A stretch of DNA of 64,000 nucleotides from Flavipsychrobacter sp. (lineage in GTDB: Bacteria > Bacteroidota > Bacteroidia > Chitinophagales > Chitinophagaceae). How positions within the stretch are numbered: the first letter of the stretch is position 1; each line of letters opens with the position of its first letter. The translations under genes and the position numbers were made by a program. Shown piece by piece: positions 51,916-60,853 of the stretch. The notes under the pieces are model-generated. The model ran no database searches. It worked only from the letters and a program-made list of their open reading frames with translations, and was not told the origin of the DNA. The stretch is from assembly GCA_016787265.1 (NCBI GenBank), contig JAEUVF010000012.1:186001-250000 (forward strand), written 5' to 3'.

Positions 51916-53544
51916 ATGAAAAAACACATTTCCCGCAGAGGGGGAATGAAGGATCGTTTTTACGGGTTTCTGCAATCCGCACGCCAATGGTGGAATTCCC
52001 TTTTTAGCGAAGGTGTCAGGGAAAAAATCAACAATTCAAAATTAAGTTGGGAAGAGCGACTCCTCTTGATGGGGTTAGTAATCGTAGCCGGTATTTTACT
52101 GCTGGGTATCAAATTATATGAAAATAACCGGTCTAACCAGCAGACCTATACGCAACTGGATGAGTCTAGGGCTGTGCTGATGTCAACTATCCAGCTAAGA
52201 ACAGAGGTCAATGAACAGCTTCAGGGTAGCCGGGAAAATCCGGGTTTATCCAGGCTAAACGCACAGATTGCCACCATCCGTTCCATAAAAAAACATTCTG
52301 CCGTACAGGAAAACCGGCTCAGGGCATTGCAAAGTATGTTATTGAGTTGGCAGGCTTCCGGAAATCAGACTGAAACAGATGAAAAAAAACTTCATGCCCT
52401 GCTGGATGGAATCATGACAGAAGAGCAGCGGATTCTGGAGTTCCGAAAAGCCGATGTGGAATTAGGGAATTCAATTGACCAGCGGCTTTATATTCTCTTA
52501 CTGGTAACCCTGGTTGTTCTGGTTCTATTCGCTGTGTATGTATTGTATAAAAACCAGCTGGCAACCTTACAGGCGAAACAACAATTGGAGAACAACAAGC
52601 AGATCCTGCAATCCATCATTGATAACAGTTCAACAATGGTGTATGTAAAGGACATGTTGGGACGGTTCATTTTTAAGAATAAAAATTTTGATGAAGTATT
52701 TGGGAAATCGGGGGAACACCTGGATGAAAGTCTGGATGAGACGGTGCTGGAAACCAGGACAACCACAGAGATCCAGGAGGACCTGATCATCGACGGTAAG
52801 ACCAGTCACTTTTATTCCATACGATTTCCTCTTCTGAATAAAAACAACCAGGTATATGCTATTGCCGGCATTCTGACTGATATAACAGATATGATGCAGC
52901 GGCAGGAAGCAAGTAAAGAAAAAGAGATTCTTCAGCATACCCTGGCTACGCAGGAATCAGAGCGAATGGAAATCGGGATGGAGCTTCACGATAATATTAC
53001 CCAACTGCTTGCTTCTGCAAAACTGATGCTGGATACAGCGATTCGCCAAACCAAAAGCAAGGATGAACACCTGGAAAAAGCCAGGGATGACGTGTTCACC
53101 GCTATTCATGAGGCCAGAAAACTATCGCATAGCCTGGTAGTACCCGGACTCGAAACGGAATCACTCACGGATGCGGTTATGCGCTTATTGGAAACGCTCA
53201 AAACCGATAACCGGTTAATGATACAGTTAAAACTGGTGTCTAGAAAAAGGCTAAACAGCCTGGAACCAGGGGTGCGGCTCGCGCTGTATCGAATATTGCA
53301 GGAACAGGTTAATAATATCATCAAACATGCAGATGCCAGCTACGTTCTGGTGGAGTTGAAACACGTATCAGATTCCATTCAACTCATAGTTCAGGATGAT
53401 GGCGTTGGATTTGATCCGGAACAGTATCAGCCAGGGATCGGATTGTCCAATATCAGTCGAAGGGTTCGGCACCTGGGAGGCGATTGCCGGGTTCATAGTA
53501 TGCCAGGAGAAGGTTGCCAGTTAAAGATTCTGATTCCACTCTAG
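51916..53544 (+). CDS. NarL-type histidine kinase (HisKA_3) with PAS domain
   Basis: 542 residues. A basic N-terminus, helix 1 (about 48-66), a helical extracellular domain (to about 190) and helix 2 (about 195-215) precede one PAS domain (about 230-345: SIIDNSSTMVYVKDMLGRF). The HisKA_3 box MELHDNITQLLASAKLML holds the phosphorylated His. The ATPase end has EQVNNIIKHA, DDGVGFDP and GIGLSNIS. Its response regulator is not in the window. It lies 53 bases before the amine permease on the same strand, so it may sense the substrate of that operon. Confidence 0.92.
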   Translation: MKKHISRRGGMKDRFYGFLQSARQWWNSLFSEGVREKINNSKLSWEERLLLMGLVIVAGILLLGIKLYENNRSNQQTYTQLDESRAVLMSTIQLRTEVNEQLQGSRENPGLSRLNAQIATIRSIKKHSAVQENRLRALQSMLLSWQASGNQTETDEKKLHALLDGIMTEEQRILEFRKADVELGNSIDQRLYILLLVTLVVLVLFAVYVLYKNQLATLQAKQQLENNKQILQSIIDNSSTMVYVKDMLGRFIFKNKNFDEVFGKSGEHLDESLDETVLETRTTTEIQEDLIIDGKTSHFYSIRFPLLNKNNQVYAIAGILTDITDMMQRQEASKEKEILQHTLATQESERMEIGMELHDNITQLLASAKLMLDTAIRQTKSKDEHLEKARDDVFTAIHEARKLSHSLVVPGLETESLTDAVMRLLETLKTDNRLMIQLKLVSRKRLNSLEPGVRLALYRILQEQVNNIIKHADASYVLVELKHVSDSIQLIVQDDGVGFDPEQYQPGIGLSNISRRVRHLGGDCRVHSMPGEGCQLKILIPL

Positions 53545-53597
53545 AAATTCCAAAAAGGGTAATTCCGTTTTTTCTTAAATTCACCGAAAAGCAAGTA

Positions 53598-54998
53598 ATG
53601 GAGGCCCAAAACCCAACGACAGCCTCCGAGACTCACCTGGCAAGGTCACTCGGACCATTGATGCTATGGGGTCTTGGAGTTGGATATGTTATTTCTGGAA
53701 TGTATTTCGGTTGGAATCTTGGATTAGCAGAAGGCGGCACACTGGGAATGGCAATCGCAACCGGTCTAATTATTCTTCTTTACATCACGTTTACGTTTTC
53801 TTATACGGAGCTGGCCTGCTCCATCCCCAAAGCTGGAGGTGTATTTGACTATGCCCACCGGGCATTAGGAAAAAAATGGGGCTTTATTGCAGGCATGGCC
53901 CAGGTGATTGAATTTGTATTTGCTCCACCTGCAATTGCTGCAGCCATCGGGGCTTATTTTCATATTTTTCTGCCGGCTGTTCCGGTGGTGGTGATTGCCA
54001 TCTTTGCCTATTTTATTTTCACCTCGCTGAATATCGTTGGAGTAAAAGCCGCTGCCAGTTTTGAATTGATCATAACCGTATTTGCGGTATTGGAGTTATT
54101 GATTTTTGCCGGCATCACACTACCTCATTTTGAATGGAGTAACCTTGAAAAAAATGCATTGCCCCATGGTACCACGGGTATCTGGGCCTGTATTCCATTT
54201 GCCATCTGGTTTTTTCTTGGGCTGGAGGGGATTGCGAATGTGGCGGAGGAAACCATCAATCCGCAGAAGACCATCATTAAAGGGTTTGGTTCAGCCTTGC
54301 TGACCCTTATCATTCTTTGTGTATTGGTTTTTGTTTCGGGAGTTGGAGTTGCTGGCTGGGAAGCCATCGTGTATGCATCACCGGGAGCGCCACCATCTGA
54401 TTCACCGCTGCCGCTGGCAATGGCTAAGGTAACCGGCGACAGTGGCTGGATTTATCATTTACTGATAACTATTGGTTTGTTGGGACTGATTGCTTCCTTT
54501 CATGGTATCATCCTGGCCGCGGGAAGGGCCAGTTTTGAATTCGGCCGGATGGGTTATTTTATAAAATCGATGGGACGTATTCATCCCAAATTCAAAACAC
54601 CGGCAACAGCTTTGCTGGTGAACATGGGTATCGGGATTCTTGCCCTGTTAACCGGTGAAACAGGCTCTATTATTACCATTGCTTGTTTTGGTGCGGTAAC
54701 ACTTTATATTCTTTCAATGATTACCTTGTTACGGTTACGTAAACAGGAGCCGAACCTGGAACGTCCTTTTAAAGTTCCGTTTTATCCTTATTTCCCTGTG
54801 ATCGCTTTGATCATTGGCATTATTTGTATGATTGCCATGATCTCGCTGTATCCTGTATTAAGCCTGTTCTATTTTGGAATTCTGGCAATTGCCTATGCCT
54901 GGTTTTATTTCTTCGTAAAAAATAATGCTGATGAGCAACACCCAATCGCTTCAGGAACTGTTAACCTACCTGGAGAGCCAATCGATCACCAAGGTTAA
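53598..54998 (+). CDS. Ethanolamine-type amine permease (APC superfamily)
   Basis: 466 residues with about twelve membrane helices. Helix 1 holds LMLWGLGVGYVISGMYFGWN, and IPKAGGVFDYAHRALG and EGIANVAEETINPQK match the ethanolamine permease subgroup of the APC family. It would import ethanolamine or a similar small amine with protons. The ATG at 53598 is chosen as the upstream frame overlaps the kinase gene. Its 3' end overlaps the glutamine-synthetase-like gene by about 70 bases, so the two are translated together. Confidence 0.88.
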   Translation: MEAQNPTTASETHLARSLGPLMLWGLGVGYVISGMYFGWNLGLAEGGTLGMAIATGLIILLYITFTFSYTELACSIPKAGGVFDYAHRALGKKWGFIAGMAQVIEFVFAPPAIAAAIGAYFHIFLPAVPVVVIAIFAYFIFTSLNIVGVKAAASFELIITVFAVLELLIFAGITLPHFEWSNLEKNALPHGTTGIWACIPFAIWFFLGLEGIANVAEETINPQKTIIKGFGSALLTLIILCVLVFVSGVGVAGWEAIVYASPGAPPSDSPLPLAMAKVTGDSGWIYHLLITIGLLGLIASFHGIILAAGRASFEFGRMGYFIKSMGRIHPKFKTPATALLVNMGIGILALLTGETGSIITIACFGAVTLYILSMITLLRLRKQEPNLERPFKVPFYPYFPVIALIIGIICMIAMISLYPVLSLFYFGILAIAYAWFYFFVKNNADEQHPIASGTVNLPGEPIDHQG

Positions 54999-56292
54999 GA
55001 TCGCCGTTACGGATATGGATGGTATCCTGCGCGGTAAACTGATTAGCTGGGATAAATTCAAATCAGTTGTACAATCCGGTTTTGGATTTTGCAATGTGGT
55101 ATTTGGATGGGATTCCAGTGATGTAGCTTACGACAATGTGCAGTACACAGGATGGCACAGTGGTTATCCGGATGCACAGGCTACTATTGATATTTCCACC
55201 TTCCGCCAGATTCCCTGGGAAGACAATGGCGCATTTTTCCTGGCCGACTTCACCAATGAAAAGGGTTATAGCCTGGATATTTGTCCGCGTAGCCTGCTGA
55301 AAAAAATTGATGCTGAAGCGCAGGCCATGGGTTTTTATCCTTCTTTCAGCCAGGAGTTTGAATGGTTTAACTACAAACGCCCATCCGAGATCCGCGATTT
55401 TCAATCGCTTGAACCGATCACCCAGGGTATGTTCGGTTATTCCATACTGAGAGCTTCCCAACAGGCTTCTTTTTGCCAGGATCTTTTTGATCAGTTGACA
55501 AAATTTGGTGTGCCCATTGAGGGGCTGCATACAGAAACGGGCCCGGGGGTATACGAAGCTGCGGTATTGTATGGTCATATCCTGGAAGCTGCAGACAGAG
55601 CCGTGTTGTTTAAATCTGGCGTGAAAGAAATCGCCCACAGACATGGCTATCTTGCTACGTTTATGGCAAAAGTCAGTGAAACATTGCCCGGTTGCAGTGG
55701 ACATGTGCACCAGAGTTTATGGACACTGGATAAATCAGAGAACCTGTTTTACAGCGCCGGTTCGGCTAACCATATAAGTGGGTTGATGGAAAGTTATATG
55801 GCGGGGCAGCTTTACTGTCTTCCGTATATTCTACCCATGTTAGCGCCAACAATTAATAGCTACAAACGACTGGTGGAAGGAGCCTGGGCGCCTACCACTT
55901 TAACCTGGGCGGTTGATAACCGGACCACTGCACTGCGGGCATTGCCGGGTAGTCCGTATGCAACGCGACTCGAAACAAGGGTAGTGGGGTCTGACAGCAA
56001 TCCTTACCTGGCAATGGCTGCCTGTCTGGCCGCGGGTTTGTATGGTATTAAGAACAAAATGAAACTCGAAATTCCGGAGACTATCGGAAACGGATATGCG
56101 AATAAGGATCATGGTATATTACCATCCAACCTGCATGAAGCTACCCAGGCCATGAAAAATTCACCGGTTGCCAGGGAATTATTTGGGGATGCCTTCACCG
56201 ACCATTTCACCGCATCGCGTGAATGGGAATGGAGAGCATTTGCCAAAGTAGTAACCAATTGGGAAACACAACGATATTTAGAAATCATTTAA
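54925..56292 (+). CDS. Glutamine-synthetase-like gamma-glutamylamide ligase
   Basis: 455 residues of the GlnA superfamily. Family blocks are VTDMDGILRGKLIS near the start, HTETGPGVYEAAV near residue 195 (metal-binding glutamates), SGHVHQSLW near 255 and RVVGSDSNPYLAMAACLA near 350. The regulated adenylylation site of true glutamine synthetase is not evident. Relatives attach glutamate to amines using ATP (PuuA for putrescine, GlnA4 of Streptomyces for ethanolamine). Context favours ethanolamine or an amino alcohol. The start may be 54925 or 54931; both overlap the permease. Confidence 0.88.
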   Translation: MLMSNTQSLQELLTYLESQSITKVKIAVTDMDGILRGKLISWDKFKSVVQSGFGFCNVVFGWDSSDVAYDNVQYTGWHSGYPDAQATIDISTFRQIPWEDNGAFFLADFTNEKGYSLDICPRSLLKKIDAEAQAMGFYPSFSQEFEWFNYKRPSEIRDFQSLEPITQGMFGYSILRASQQASFCQDLFDQLTKFGVPIEGLHTETGPGVYEAAVLYGHILEAADRAVLFKSGVKEIAHRHGYLATFMAKVSETLPGCSGHVHQSLWTLDKSENLFYSAGSANHISGLMESYMAGQLYCLPYILPMLAPTINSYKRLVEGAWAPTTLTWAVDNRTTALRALPGSPYATRLETRVVGSDSNPYLAMAACLAAGLYGIKNKMKLEIPETIGNGYANKDHGILPSNLHEATQAMKNSPVARELFGDAFTDHFTASREWEWRAFAKVVTNWETQRYLEII

Positions 56293-56301
56293 TAGCAGTT
56301 T

Positions 56302-57453
56302 ATGACAAGTTTTGATGTAGTACGTCAGTATAATTTTCCAACTACCATTCGTTTCGGTGCAGGGGCATCCGAAGAATTGGGACCACATTTGAAAGCGGCA
56401 GGATTTAGTCGCCCTTTGGTTGTTACCGATCCTACCGTGCGTGATTTACCTTTCTTCAAAAAGATCCTGGCTGATCTGGAAAGACTGGGATTAAAACCGG
56501 AGGTGTTTTCCAACATTCATAAGAATCCGGTAAAATCAGATGTACTGGCAGGAAAGCAGGCATTTCAGGAAGCCGGTGCAGATTGTATTGTAGGAATTGG
56601 CGGCGGTGCCGGTATGGATGTGGCGAGAGCGATTACACTAAGCATTCATCACCACCGCGATTTGTTTGATTATGATGACCTGATTGGTGGCGATAAATAT
56701 GTAACGGAAGAAGTACCTTATTTCGTAACGCTGCCTACCACCAGTGGAACAGGAAGTGAAGTTGGGCGTAGTGCCATTATTTCCGAGGATGATACGCATC
56801 GTAAACGTATTTTGTTTTCCCCCAAGCTGTTGGCGAAAATGGTATTTGCTGATCCGGTACTGACTATGGATCTGCCACCCTTTGTAACAGCCGCTACAGG
56901 GATGGATGCACTGACACATAATATGGAAGCATTTATTGCAAAAGGATTTCATCCTATGTGTGAAGGCATCGCCTTACAGGGTATGAGCCTGATCAGTGAA
57001 TCCATTCTGCAGGCAACAAAAAAACCGGATCTGGAATCCCGCTCCAAGATGATGATCGCTTCCCTGATGGGTGCGGTTGCTTTTCAGAAAGGTTTGGGAA
57101 TCGTGCACTCCCTGGCACATCCGCTTTCCTCTTTGCTGGATACCCATCATGGATTAGCGAATGCAGTGAATCTACCTTATGGAATGGATTTTAATGCACC
57201 CGGATTGGAACCAGCTTTCCAGCGAATGGCACAGTCCATGAATGTTACCGGCGGAGATGCTGCTTCACTGGTGTCTTATCTGTTTGATTTGAACGAACAG
57301 TTAGGCCTACCCGAAAACCTGGCTGCAATTGGGGTAAAGGAAGAACATCTGGAAACCCTTGCCAGCCTTGCGGAAGCAGATTTTTGTCATCCCAACAATC
57401 CCAAACCGGTAAGCAGGGAAGATTTCCTGGCGATTTATAAAAAAGCACTGTAG
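56302..57453 (+). CDS. Iron-containing alcohol dehydrogenase
   Basis: 383 residues of the group III (FucO/EutG-like) dehydrogenases. Nucleotide binding is at GIGGGAGMDVARA near residue 100 and SGTGSEV near 148. The metal ligands fall at the family spacing: Asp202 and His206 (MDALTHNMEAF), His269 (GIVHSLAHPL) and His283 (DTHHGLANAV). It would oxidise an alcohol to aldehyde with NAD. It starts 9 bases after the ligase gene. In the Puu pathway an amine oxidase fills this place, so an alcohol substrate is implied. Confidence 0.93.
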   Translation: MTSFDVVRQYNFPTTIRFGAGASEELGPHLKAAGFSRPLVVTDPTVRDLPFFKKILADLERLGLKPEVFSNIHKNPVKSDVLAGKQAFQEAGADCIVGIGGGAGMDVARAITLSIHHHRDLFDYDDLIGGDKYVTEEVPYFVTLPTTSGTGSEVGRSAIISEDDTHRKRILFSPKLLAKMVFADPVLTMDLPPFVTAATGMDALTHNMEAFIAKGFHPMCEGIALQGMSLISESILQATKKPDLESRSKMMIASLMGAVAFQKGLGIVHSLAHPLSSLLDTHHGLANAVNLPYGMDFNAPGLEPAFQRMAQSMNVTGGDAASLVSYLFDLNEQLGLPENLAAIGVKEEHLETLASLAEADFCHPNNPKPVSREDFLAIYKKAL

Positions 57454-57457
57454 AGAG

Positions 57458-58165
57458 ATGAAAAAGAAAATCGGGATCAGTTTTTCCCGTACCAATTTTC
57501 AGAACTATTGGGATTGGTTTACGGAAGCAGATCTTGGCGAAGACCTGGAACTGGTATTGTTGTCGTTTGAAACACCCAGCCTGGATGCCGTAAGGCAATG
57601 CGATGCTTATGTATTAACGGGTGGTGTAGACATTGATCCGGTATTTTATCAGGGTGCGATCGAGTATCCAAACCAACCGGATAGTTATCAACCTGATCGG
57701 GATCAATTTGAAACTGCTATCTATCGCCATGCCAAAGAAAAGCAGGCTCCGGTACTTGCGATATGCAGGGGGATGCAATTGGTGCACACGCTGGAAGGGG
57801 GGAAATTAATCCAGGATCTGGGAGCGCAAAATTTTCGTCATAAGAAAGATACGGACGAGGATAAGCAGCACACGGTACAACTACAGCCCGGAAGCCGCCT
57901 TGCCGCCTGGTCCGCAAATACAGTTGGTCAGGTGAACAGTGCGCATCACCAGGCATTGGATCGGGCCACACTATCCGCGGATTGGCGAATCAGTGCAATA
58001 GATGAAACAGGTGTTATCGAAGCCATTGAATGGATAGATGAAAAAGATCAGCCTTTTCTGATCGGCGTACAATGGCATCCGGAAAGAATGCTGAACAAAG
58101 AACAGAATCCATTATCACAAGCAGTTAAAGAACATTTTTTACAAACCATCAGAGAACAATCATGA
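57458..58165 (+). CDS. Gamma-glutamyl hydrolase, PuuD/peptidase C26 type
   Basis: 235 residues of the class I glutamine amidotransferase fold. The nucleophile Cys103 is in LAICRGMQLVH, and the His207 and Glu209 pair in GVQWHPERM completes the triad. Early blocks VLTGGVDIDPVFY and SYQPDRDQFE are those of PuuD, which cleaves gamma-glutamyl-GABA to glutamate and GABA. It begins 4 bases after the alcohol dehydrogenase stop and overlaps the aldehyde dehydrogenase by 4 bases (ATGA). Confidence 0.92.
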   Translation: MKKKIGISFSRTNFQNYWDWFTEADLGEDLELVLLSFETPSLDAVRQCDAYVLTGGVDIDPVFYQGAIEYPNQPDSYQPDRDQFETAIYRHAKEKQAPVLAICRGMQLVHTLEGGKLIQDLGAQNFRHKKDTDEDKQHTVQLQPGSRLAAWSANTVGQVNSAHHQALDRATLSADWRISAIDETGVIEAIEWIDEKDQPFLIGVQWHPERMLNKEQNPLSQAVKEHFLQTIREQS

Positions 58166-59535
58166 GTACGTTTACTGTTACAAATCCGGCTACTGAAGAG
58201 GTGCTGGCGCTCATCGAAGGAGACAATCAGCAATCCATTCAGGAAAAATATGAGTTGGCAAAAAAAGGACAACCGGTATGGGCGGAAGTTCCACTAACCG
58301 AACGAATCAGTTGCATCCGGCGTTTTGACCAGGCTTTAGGAGAGCAAATTGAAAGGCTGGCGGGCATCCTGAGTGACGAAGTAGGAAAGCCCATCCAACA
58401 GGCAAGAAATGAAATCAATGGTGCAAGAGGGCGAATCGCTTTCTTTCTCAATAATTCTGAAAAGTGGTTACAAGACGAGTGGATGGTGCTGGATGGCGCC
58501 ACAAAAGAGAGAATCAGTTATGAACCGCTGGGTATAATCGCCAATATATCAGCTTGGAATTATCCTTACCTCGTGGGAGTGAATGTATTTATTCCGGCAT
58601 TGATTGGTGGTAATGCGGTGCTTTATAAACCGTCTGAGTTTGCCAGTTTAACGGGTCTCGCTATTACTGATTTACTCTATCAGTCTGGCATACCCGAAAA
58701 TGTATTCCTGACTGTATTGGGTGGTGGAATGGTGGGAAGTTATCTGCTGGATCTTCCGTTAAACGGATATTATTTCACAGGCAGCAATCGAACCGGAAAA
58801 ATCATTGCATCCAAAGTAGCTGAGAAAATGGTTCCCTGTCAGTTGGAACTGGGTGGCAAAGATCCGCTATATGTTACAGATGAAGTAGCTGATATCAACC
58901 AGGTGGCTGGCGCTGCATTGGAAGGAGTGGTGTATAACAATGGTCAAAGCTGTTGTGCGGTAGAAAGAATCTATGTGCACGAAAAAGTGTACGATGAATT
59001 CCTGAAATCATTCACAGAGCAGGCGAAGGCCTTGAAAATTGGAAATCCGAAAGAAGAAGGAATTGATATTGGTCCACTTACGCGCAAGGAGCAACTGGCG
59101 TTTATTCTGGATCAGATCCAGGATGCACAAAACAAAGGAGCGGAGTTGGTAACAGGTGGTTATCGGCTTCAGCAACCTGGCTATTATATGATGCCAGCTG
59201 TTCTTTCCAATGTGAATCATTCCATGCGGGTGATGCAGGAAGAAAGTTTCGGTCCGGTTATCGGTATTCAGAAAGTGAGCAGTGATGCGGAGGCAATTGA
59301 TTTAATGAAAGATACCAGTTATGGATTAACAGCGGCTGTGTATACATCCAATGAACAGAGAGCAGAAGAAATTCTCAGGAAAATGAATACCGGAACGGTT
59401 TACTGGAATTGTTGTGACCGGGTGAGTGCCAATCTTCCCTGGTCAGGAAGAAAGCATTCGGGTCTGGGTTCTACTTTATCTTACACTGGAATACGAGCCT
59501 TTGTTCAACCCAAAGCCTGGCATCTTAGAAAATAA
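58162..59535 (+). CDS. NAD-dependent aldehyde dehydrogenase of the glutamylation operon
   Basis: 457 residues of the ALDH superfamily. Catalytic residues are Asn133 (SAWNYPYLVG), Glu229 (LELGGKDPLY) and Cys264 (NGQSCCAVERIY); a second cysteine follows the nucleophile. The sequence is nearest to betaine-aldehyde or aminoaldehyde dehydrogenases and unlike the ALDH at 42476. In the proposed pathway it would oxidise the gamma-glutamyl aldehyde to the acid before hydrolysis. Coupled to the PuuD-like gene by an ATGA overlap. No terminator was found after it. Confidence 0.93.
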   Translation: MSTFTVTNPATEEVLALIEGDNQQSIQEKYELAKKGQPVWAEVPLTERISCIRRFDQALGEQIERLAGILSDEVGKPIQQARNEINGARGRIAFFLNNSEKWLQDEWMVLDGATKERISYEPLGIIANISAWNYPYLVGVNVFIPALIGGNAVLYKPSEFASLTGLAITDLLYQSGIPENVFLTVLGGGMVGSYLLDLPLNGYYFTGSNRTGKIIASKVAEKMVPCQLELGGKDPLYVTDEVADINQVAGAALEGVVYNNGQSCCAVERIYVHEKVYDEFLKSFTEQAKALKIGNPKEEGIDIGPLTRKEQLAFILDQIQDAQNKGAELVTGGYRLQQPGYYMMPAVLSNVNHSMRVMQEESFGPVIGIQKVSSDAEAIDLMKDTSYGLTAAVYTSNEQRAEEILRKMNTGTVYWNCCDRVSANLPWSGRKHSGLGSTLSYTGIRAFVQPKAWHLRK

Positions 59536-59548
59536 ATTGCAGAAAGAA

Positions 59549-59765
59549 TCAATAGAAGTTGCGGCCGCTTGAATTGTTACGGTCTTCGCGTGGCGTGGCT
59601 TCATTACTTTGATGGTTTATCCTTCCATGGAAACACCATTCAATTCTTTGATCGCATTTTCAGCTGCTGTAGAATTGGGCATGTCTACAAATCCGAAACC
59701 GCGACTTCTATTGGTAACTTTGTCGATGATTACGTTTACAGAGGTTACTTCTCCGGAAACATCGC
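59549..59765 (-). pseudogene. Relic of an RRM-type RNA-binding protein
   Basis: The minus strand reads EVTSVNVIIDKVTNRSRGFGF and continues VDMPNSTAAENAIKELNGVSMEG, a classic RNP1 motif (RSRGFGFVDM) and helix. It then meets a stop (TAA at 59638 region), and after a one-base shift the usual tail NEATPREDRNNSSGRNFY appears, ending at 59549. The 5' half of the gene is missing; the remnant overlaps the last codons of the GH20-like gene. One nonsense change, one frameshift and a truncated 5' end make it a decaying copy of a small Bacteroidota RRM protein. Confidence 0.75.
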
Positions 59766-60851
59766 CCTGAAACAATTCCAGGGAGTATTGACCTGTGGTT
59801 GTTTCCGGTCGTCTTTGTTTTTCTCATAATAGCCATTGAAAAAGGAAGTAACTGGTGACCAGATGGTTTCCATTACACCCAGGTAACGTTCTTTCATGGG
59901 GCCGGTTGCCGACTGCCGGAACTCTGCCATATCCCGCACCTGTTGCACACCCACAGACGGTTTATTCCAGGAACAGGTAATAACAGAAAAACCCTTCATC
60001 GCAAAATACACAGCAGTTTTATCAGGCCGTTCATAATGCCAGTCGCAGATCACTACATCTTTAGGAATCAGATCAATGGCACGATGCGTGGAATTATAAC
60101 TTCCTTCCCACATCCCAATGCCGGTTGTTTTTCCATCAATGAGACGATCGCCCCAGATCCAGAGTTTACGATTACGCTCAGCTAATCGGTTACGGATGGC
60201 AGTTAGTTCTTTTGCAAACAATTCAGCTTTATCAAATCCACCACAGCGTGGACATTTTTCTTCTCCGATATAAAATACTTCATCCATTCCGGCATGAAAA
60301 GCATTCGATTCGAAAGCATCACATAATTCATCCATTAATGCAAAGACTATTTTATGTACATCCGGGTGAGAAGGGCAGTAGCTTTTGCAATAGAGTCCGT
60401 CTTTATTAGGCCATTCATATTTTTCAGGCATTTGAACCCAGGGTGTTTCATCAAACTGTGGGTATACACGAAGGAGTTTTCCTGTTTTGCTGGCCCAGGA
60501 TTGATGCCCAAGCAAATTTATCTGAGGAATAATTTCTATTCCAGTGGAACGTGCAGTAGTCACCAGTTTTTTTACATCTTCTTTCCGGAGAAAAGGAGTG
60601 TCAATGAGTTCAGGGTGTGACTGAAACTGGTAACCATAATCGACCCTTAATACCAGGCGATTAATTTTTCGGGGAGCCAGTTCTTTTTGCATGAAAACCA
60701 GGAAAGAATCCAGGTTTTGTTGTGTTGGAGCTGCAATGCTGAAGGCACGCACCGGAAAGGAATCAGTAAGTGGTTTTTGTGCAATGGAATTCAAACTGGT
60801 AACAAGCACTAGTAACAAAAAATACTGCCGGATATAATTTACTGGAATCAT
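59745..60851 (-). CDS. GH20-like glycoside hydrolase (beta-hexosaminidase fold)
   Basis: 368 residues with a signal peptide ending SIAQ (about residue 25). The barrel pattern of family 20 is visible: LVLRVDYGYQFQ, GIEIIPQINLLGHQSWA, and AFHAGMDEVFYI where Asp190-Glu191 match the catalytic D-E pair (HxGxDE). It lacks the usual N-terminal GH20b domain and carries a Cys pair (CPRC near 200), so it is a divergent, catalytic-domain-only member. Likely substrates are amino sugar polymers. It starts 2 bases after the S10 peptidase stop, in one operon. Its 3' end abuts the RRM relic. Confidence 0.85.
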   Translation of the reverse strand: MIPVNYIRQYFLLLVLVTSLNSIAQKPLTDSFPVRAFSIAAPTQQNLDSFLVFMQKELAPRKINRLVLRVDYGYQFQSHPELIDTPFLRKEDVKKLVTTARSTGIEIIPQINLLGHQSWASKTGKLLRVYPQFDETPWVQMPEKYEWPNKDGLYCKSYCPSHPDVHKIVFALMDELCDAFESNAFHAGMDEVFYIGEEKCPRCGGFDKAELFAKELTAIRNRLAERNRKLWIWGDRLIDGKTTGIGMWEGSYNSTHRAIDLIPKDVVICDWHYERPDKTAVYFAMKGFSVITCSWNKPSVGVQQVRDMAEFRQSATGPMKERYLGVMETIWSPVTSFFNGYYEKNKDDRKQPQVNTPWNCFRAMFPEK

Positions 60852-60853
60852 GA

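Noticed and set aside
59569..59829. Plus-strand open frame of 86 codons
   Set aside because: It is antisense to the RRM relic and the glycosidase end; the minus strand carries the recognisable protein pattern.
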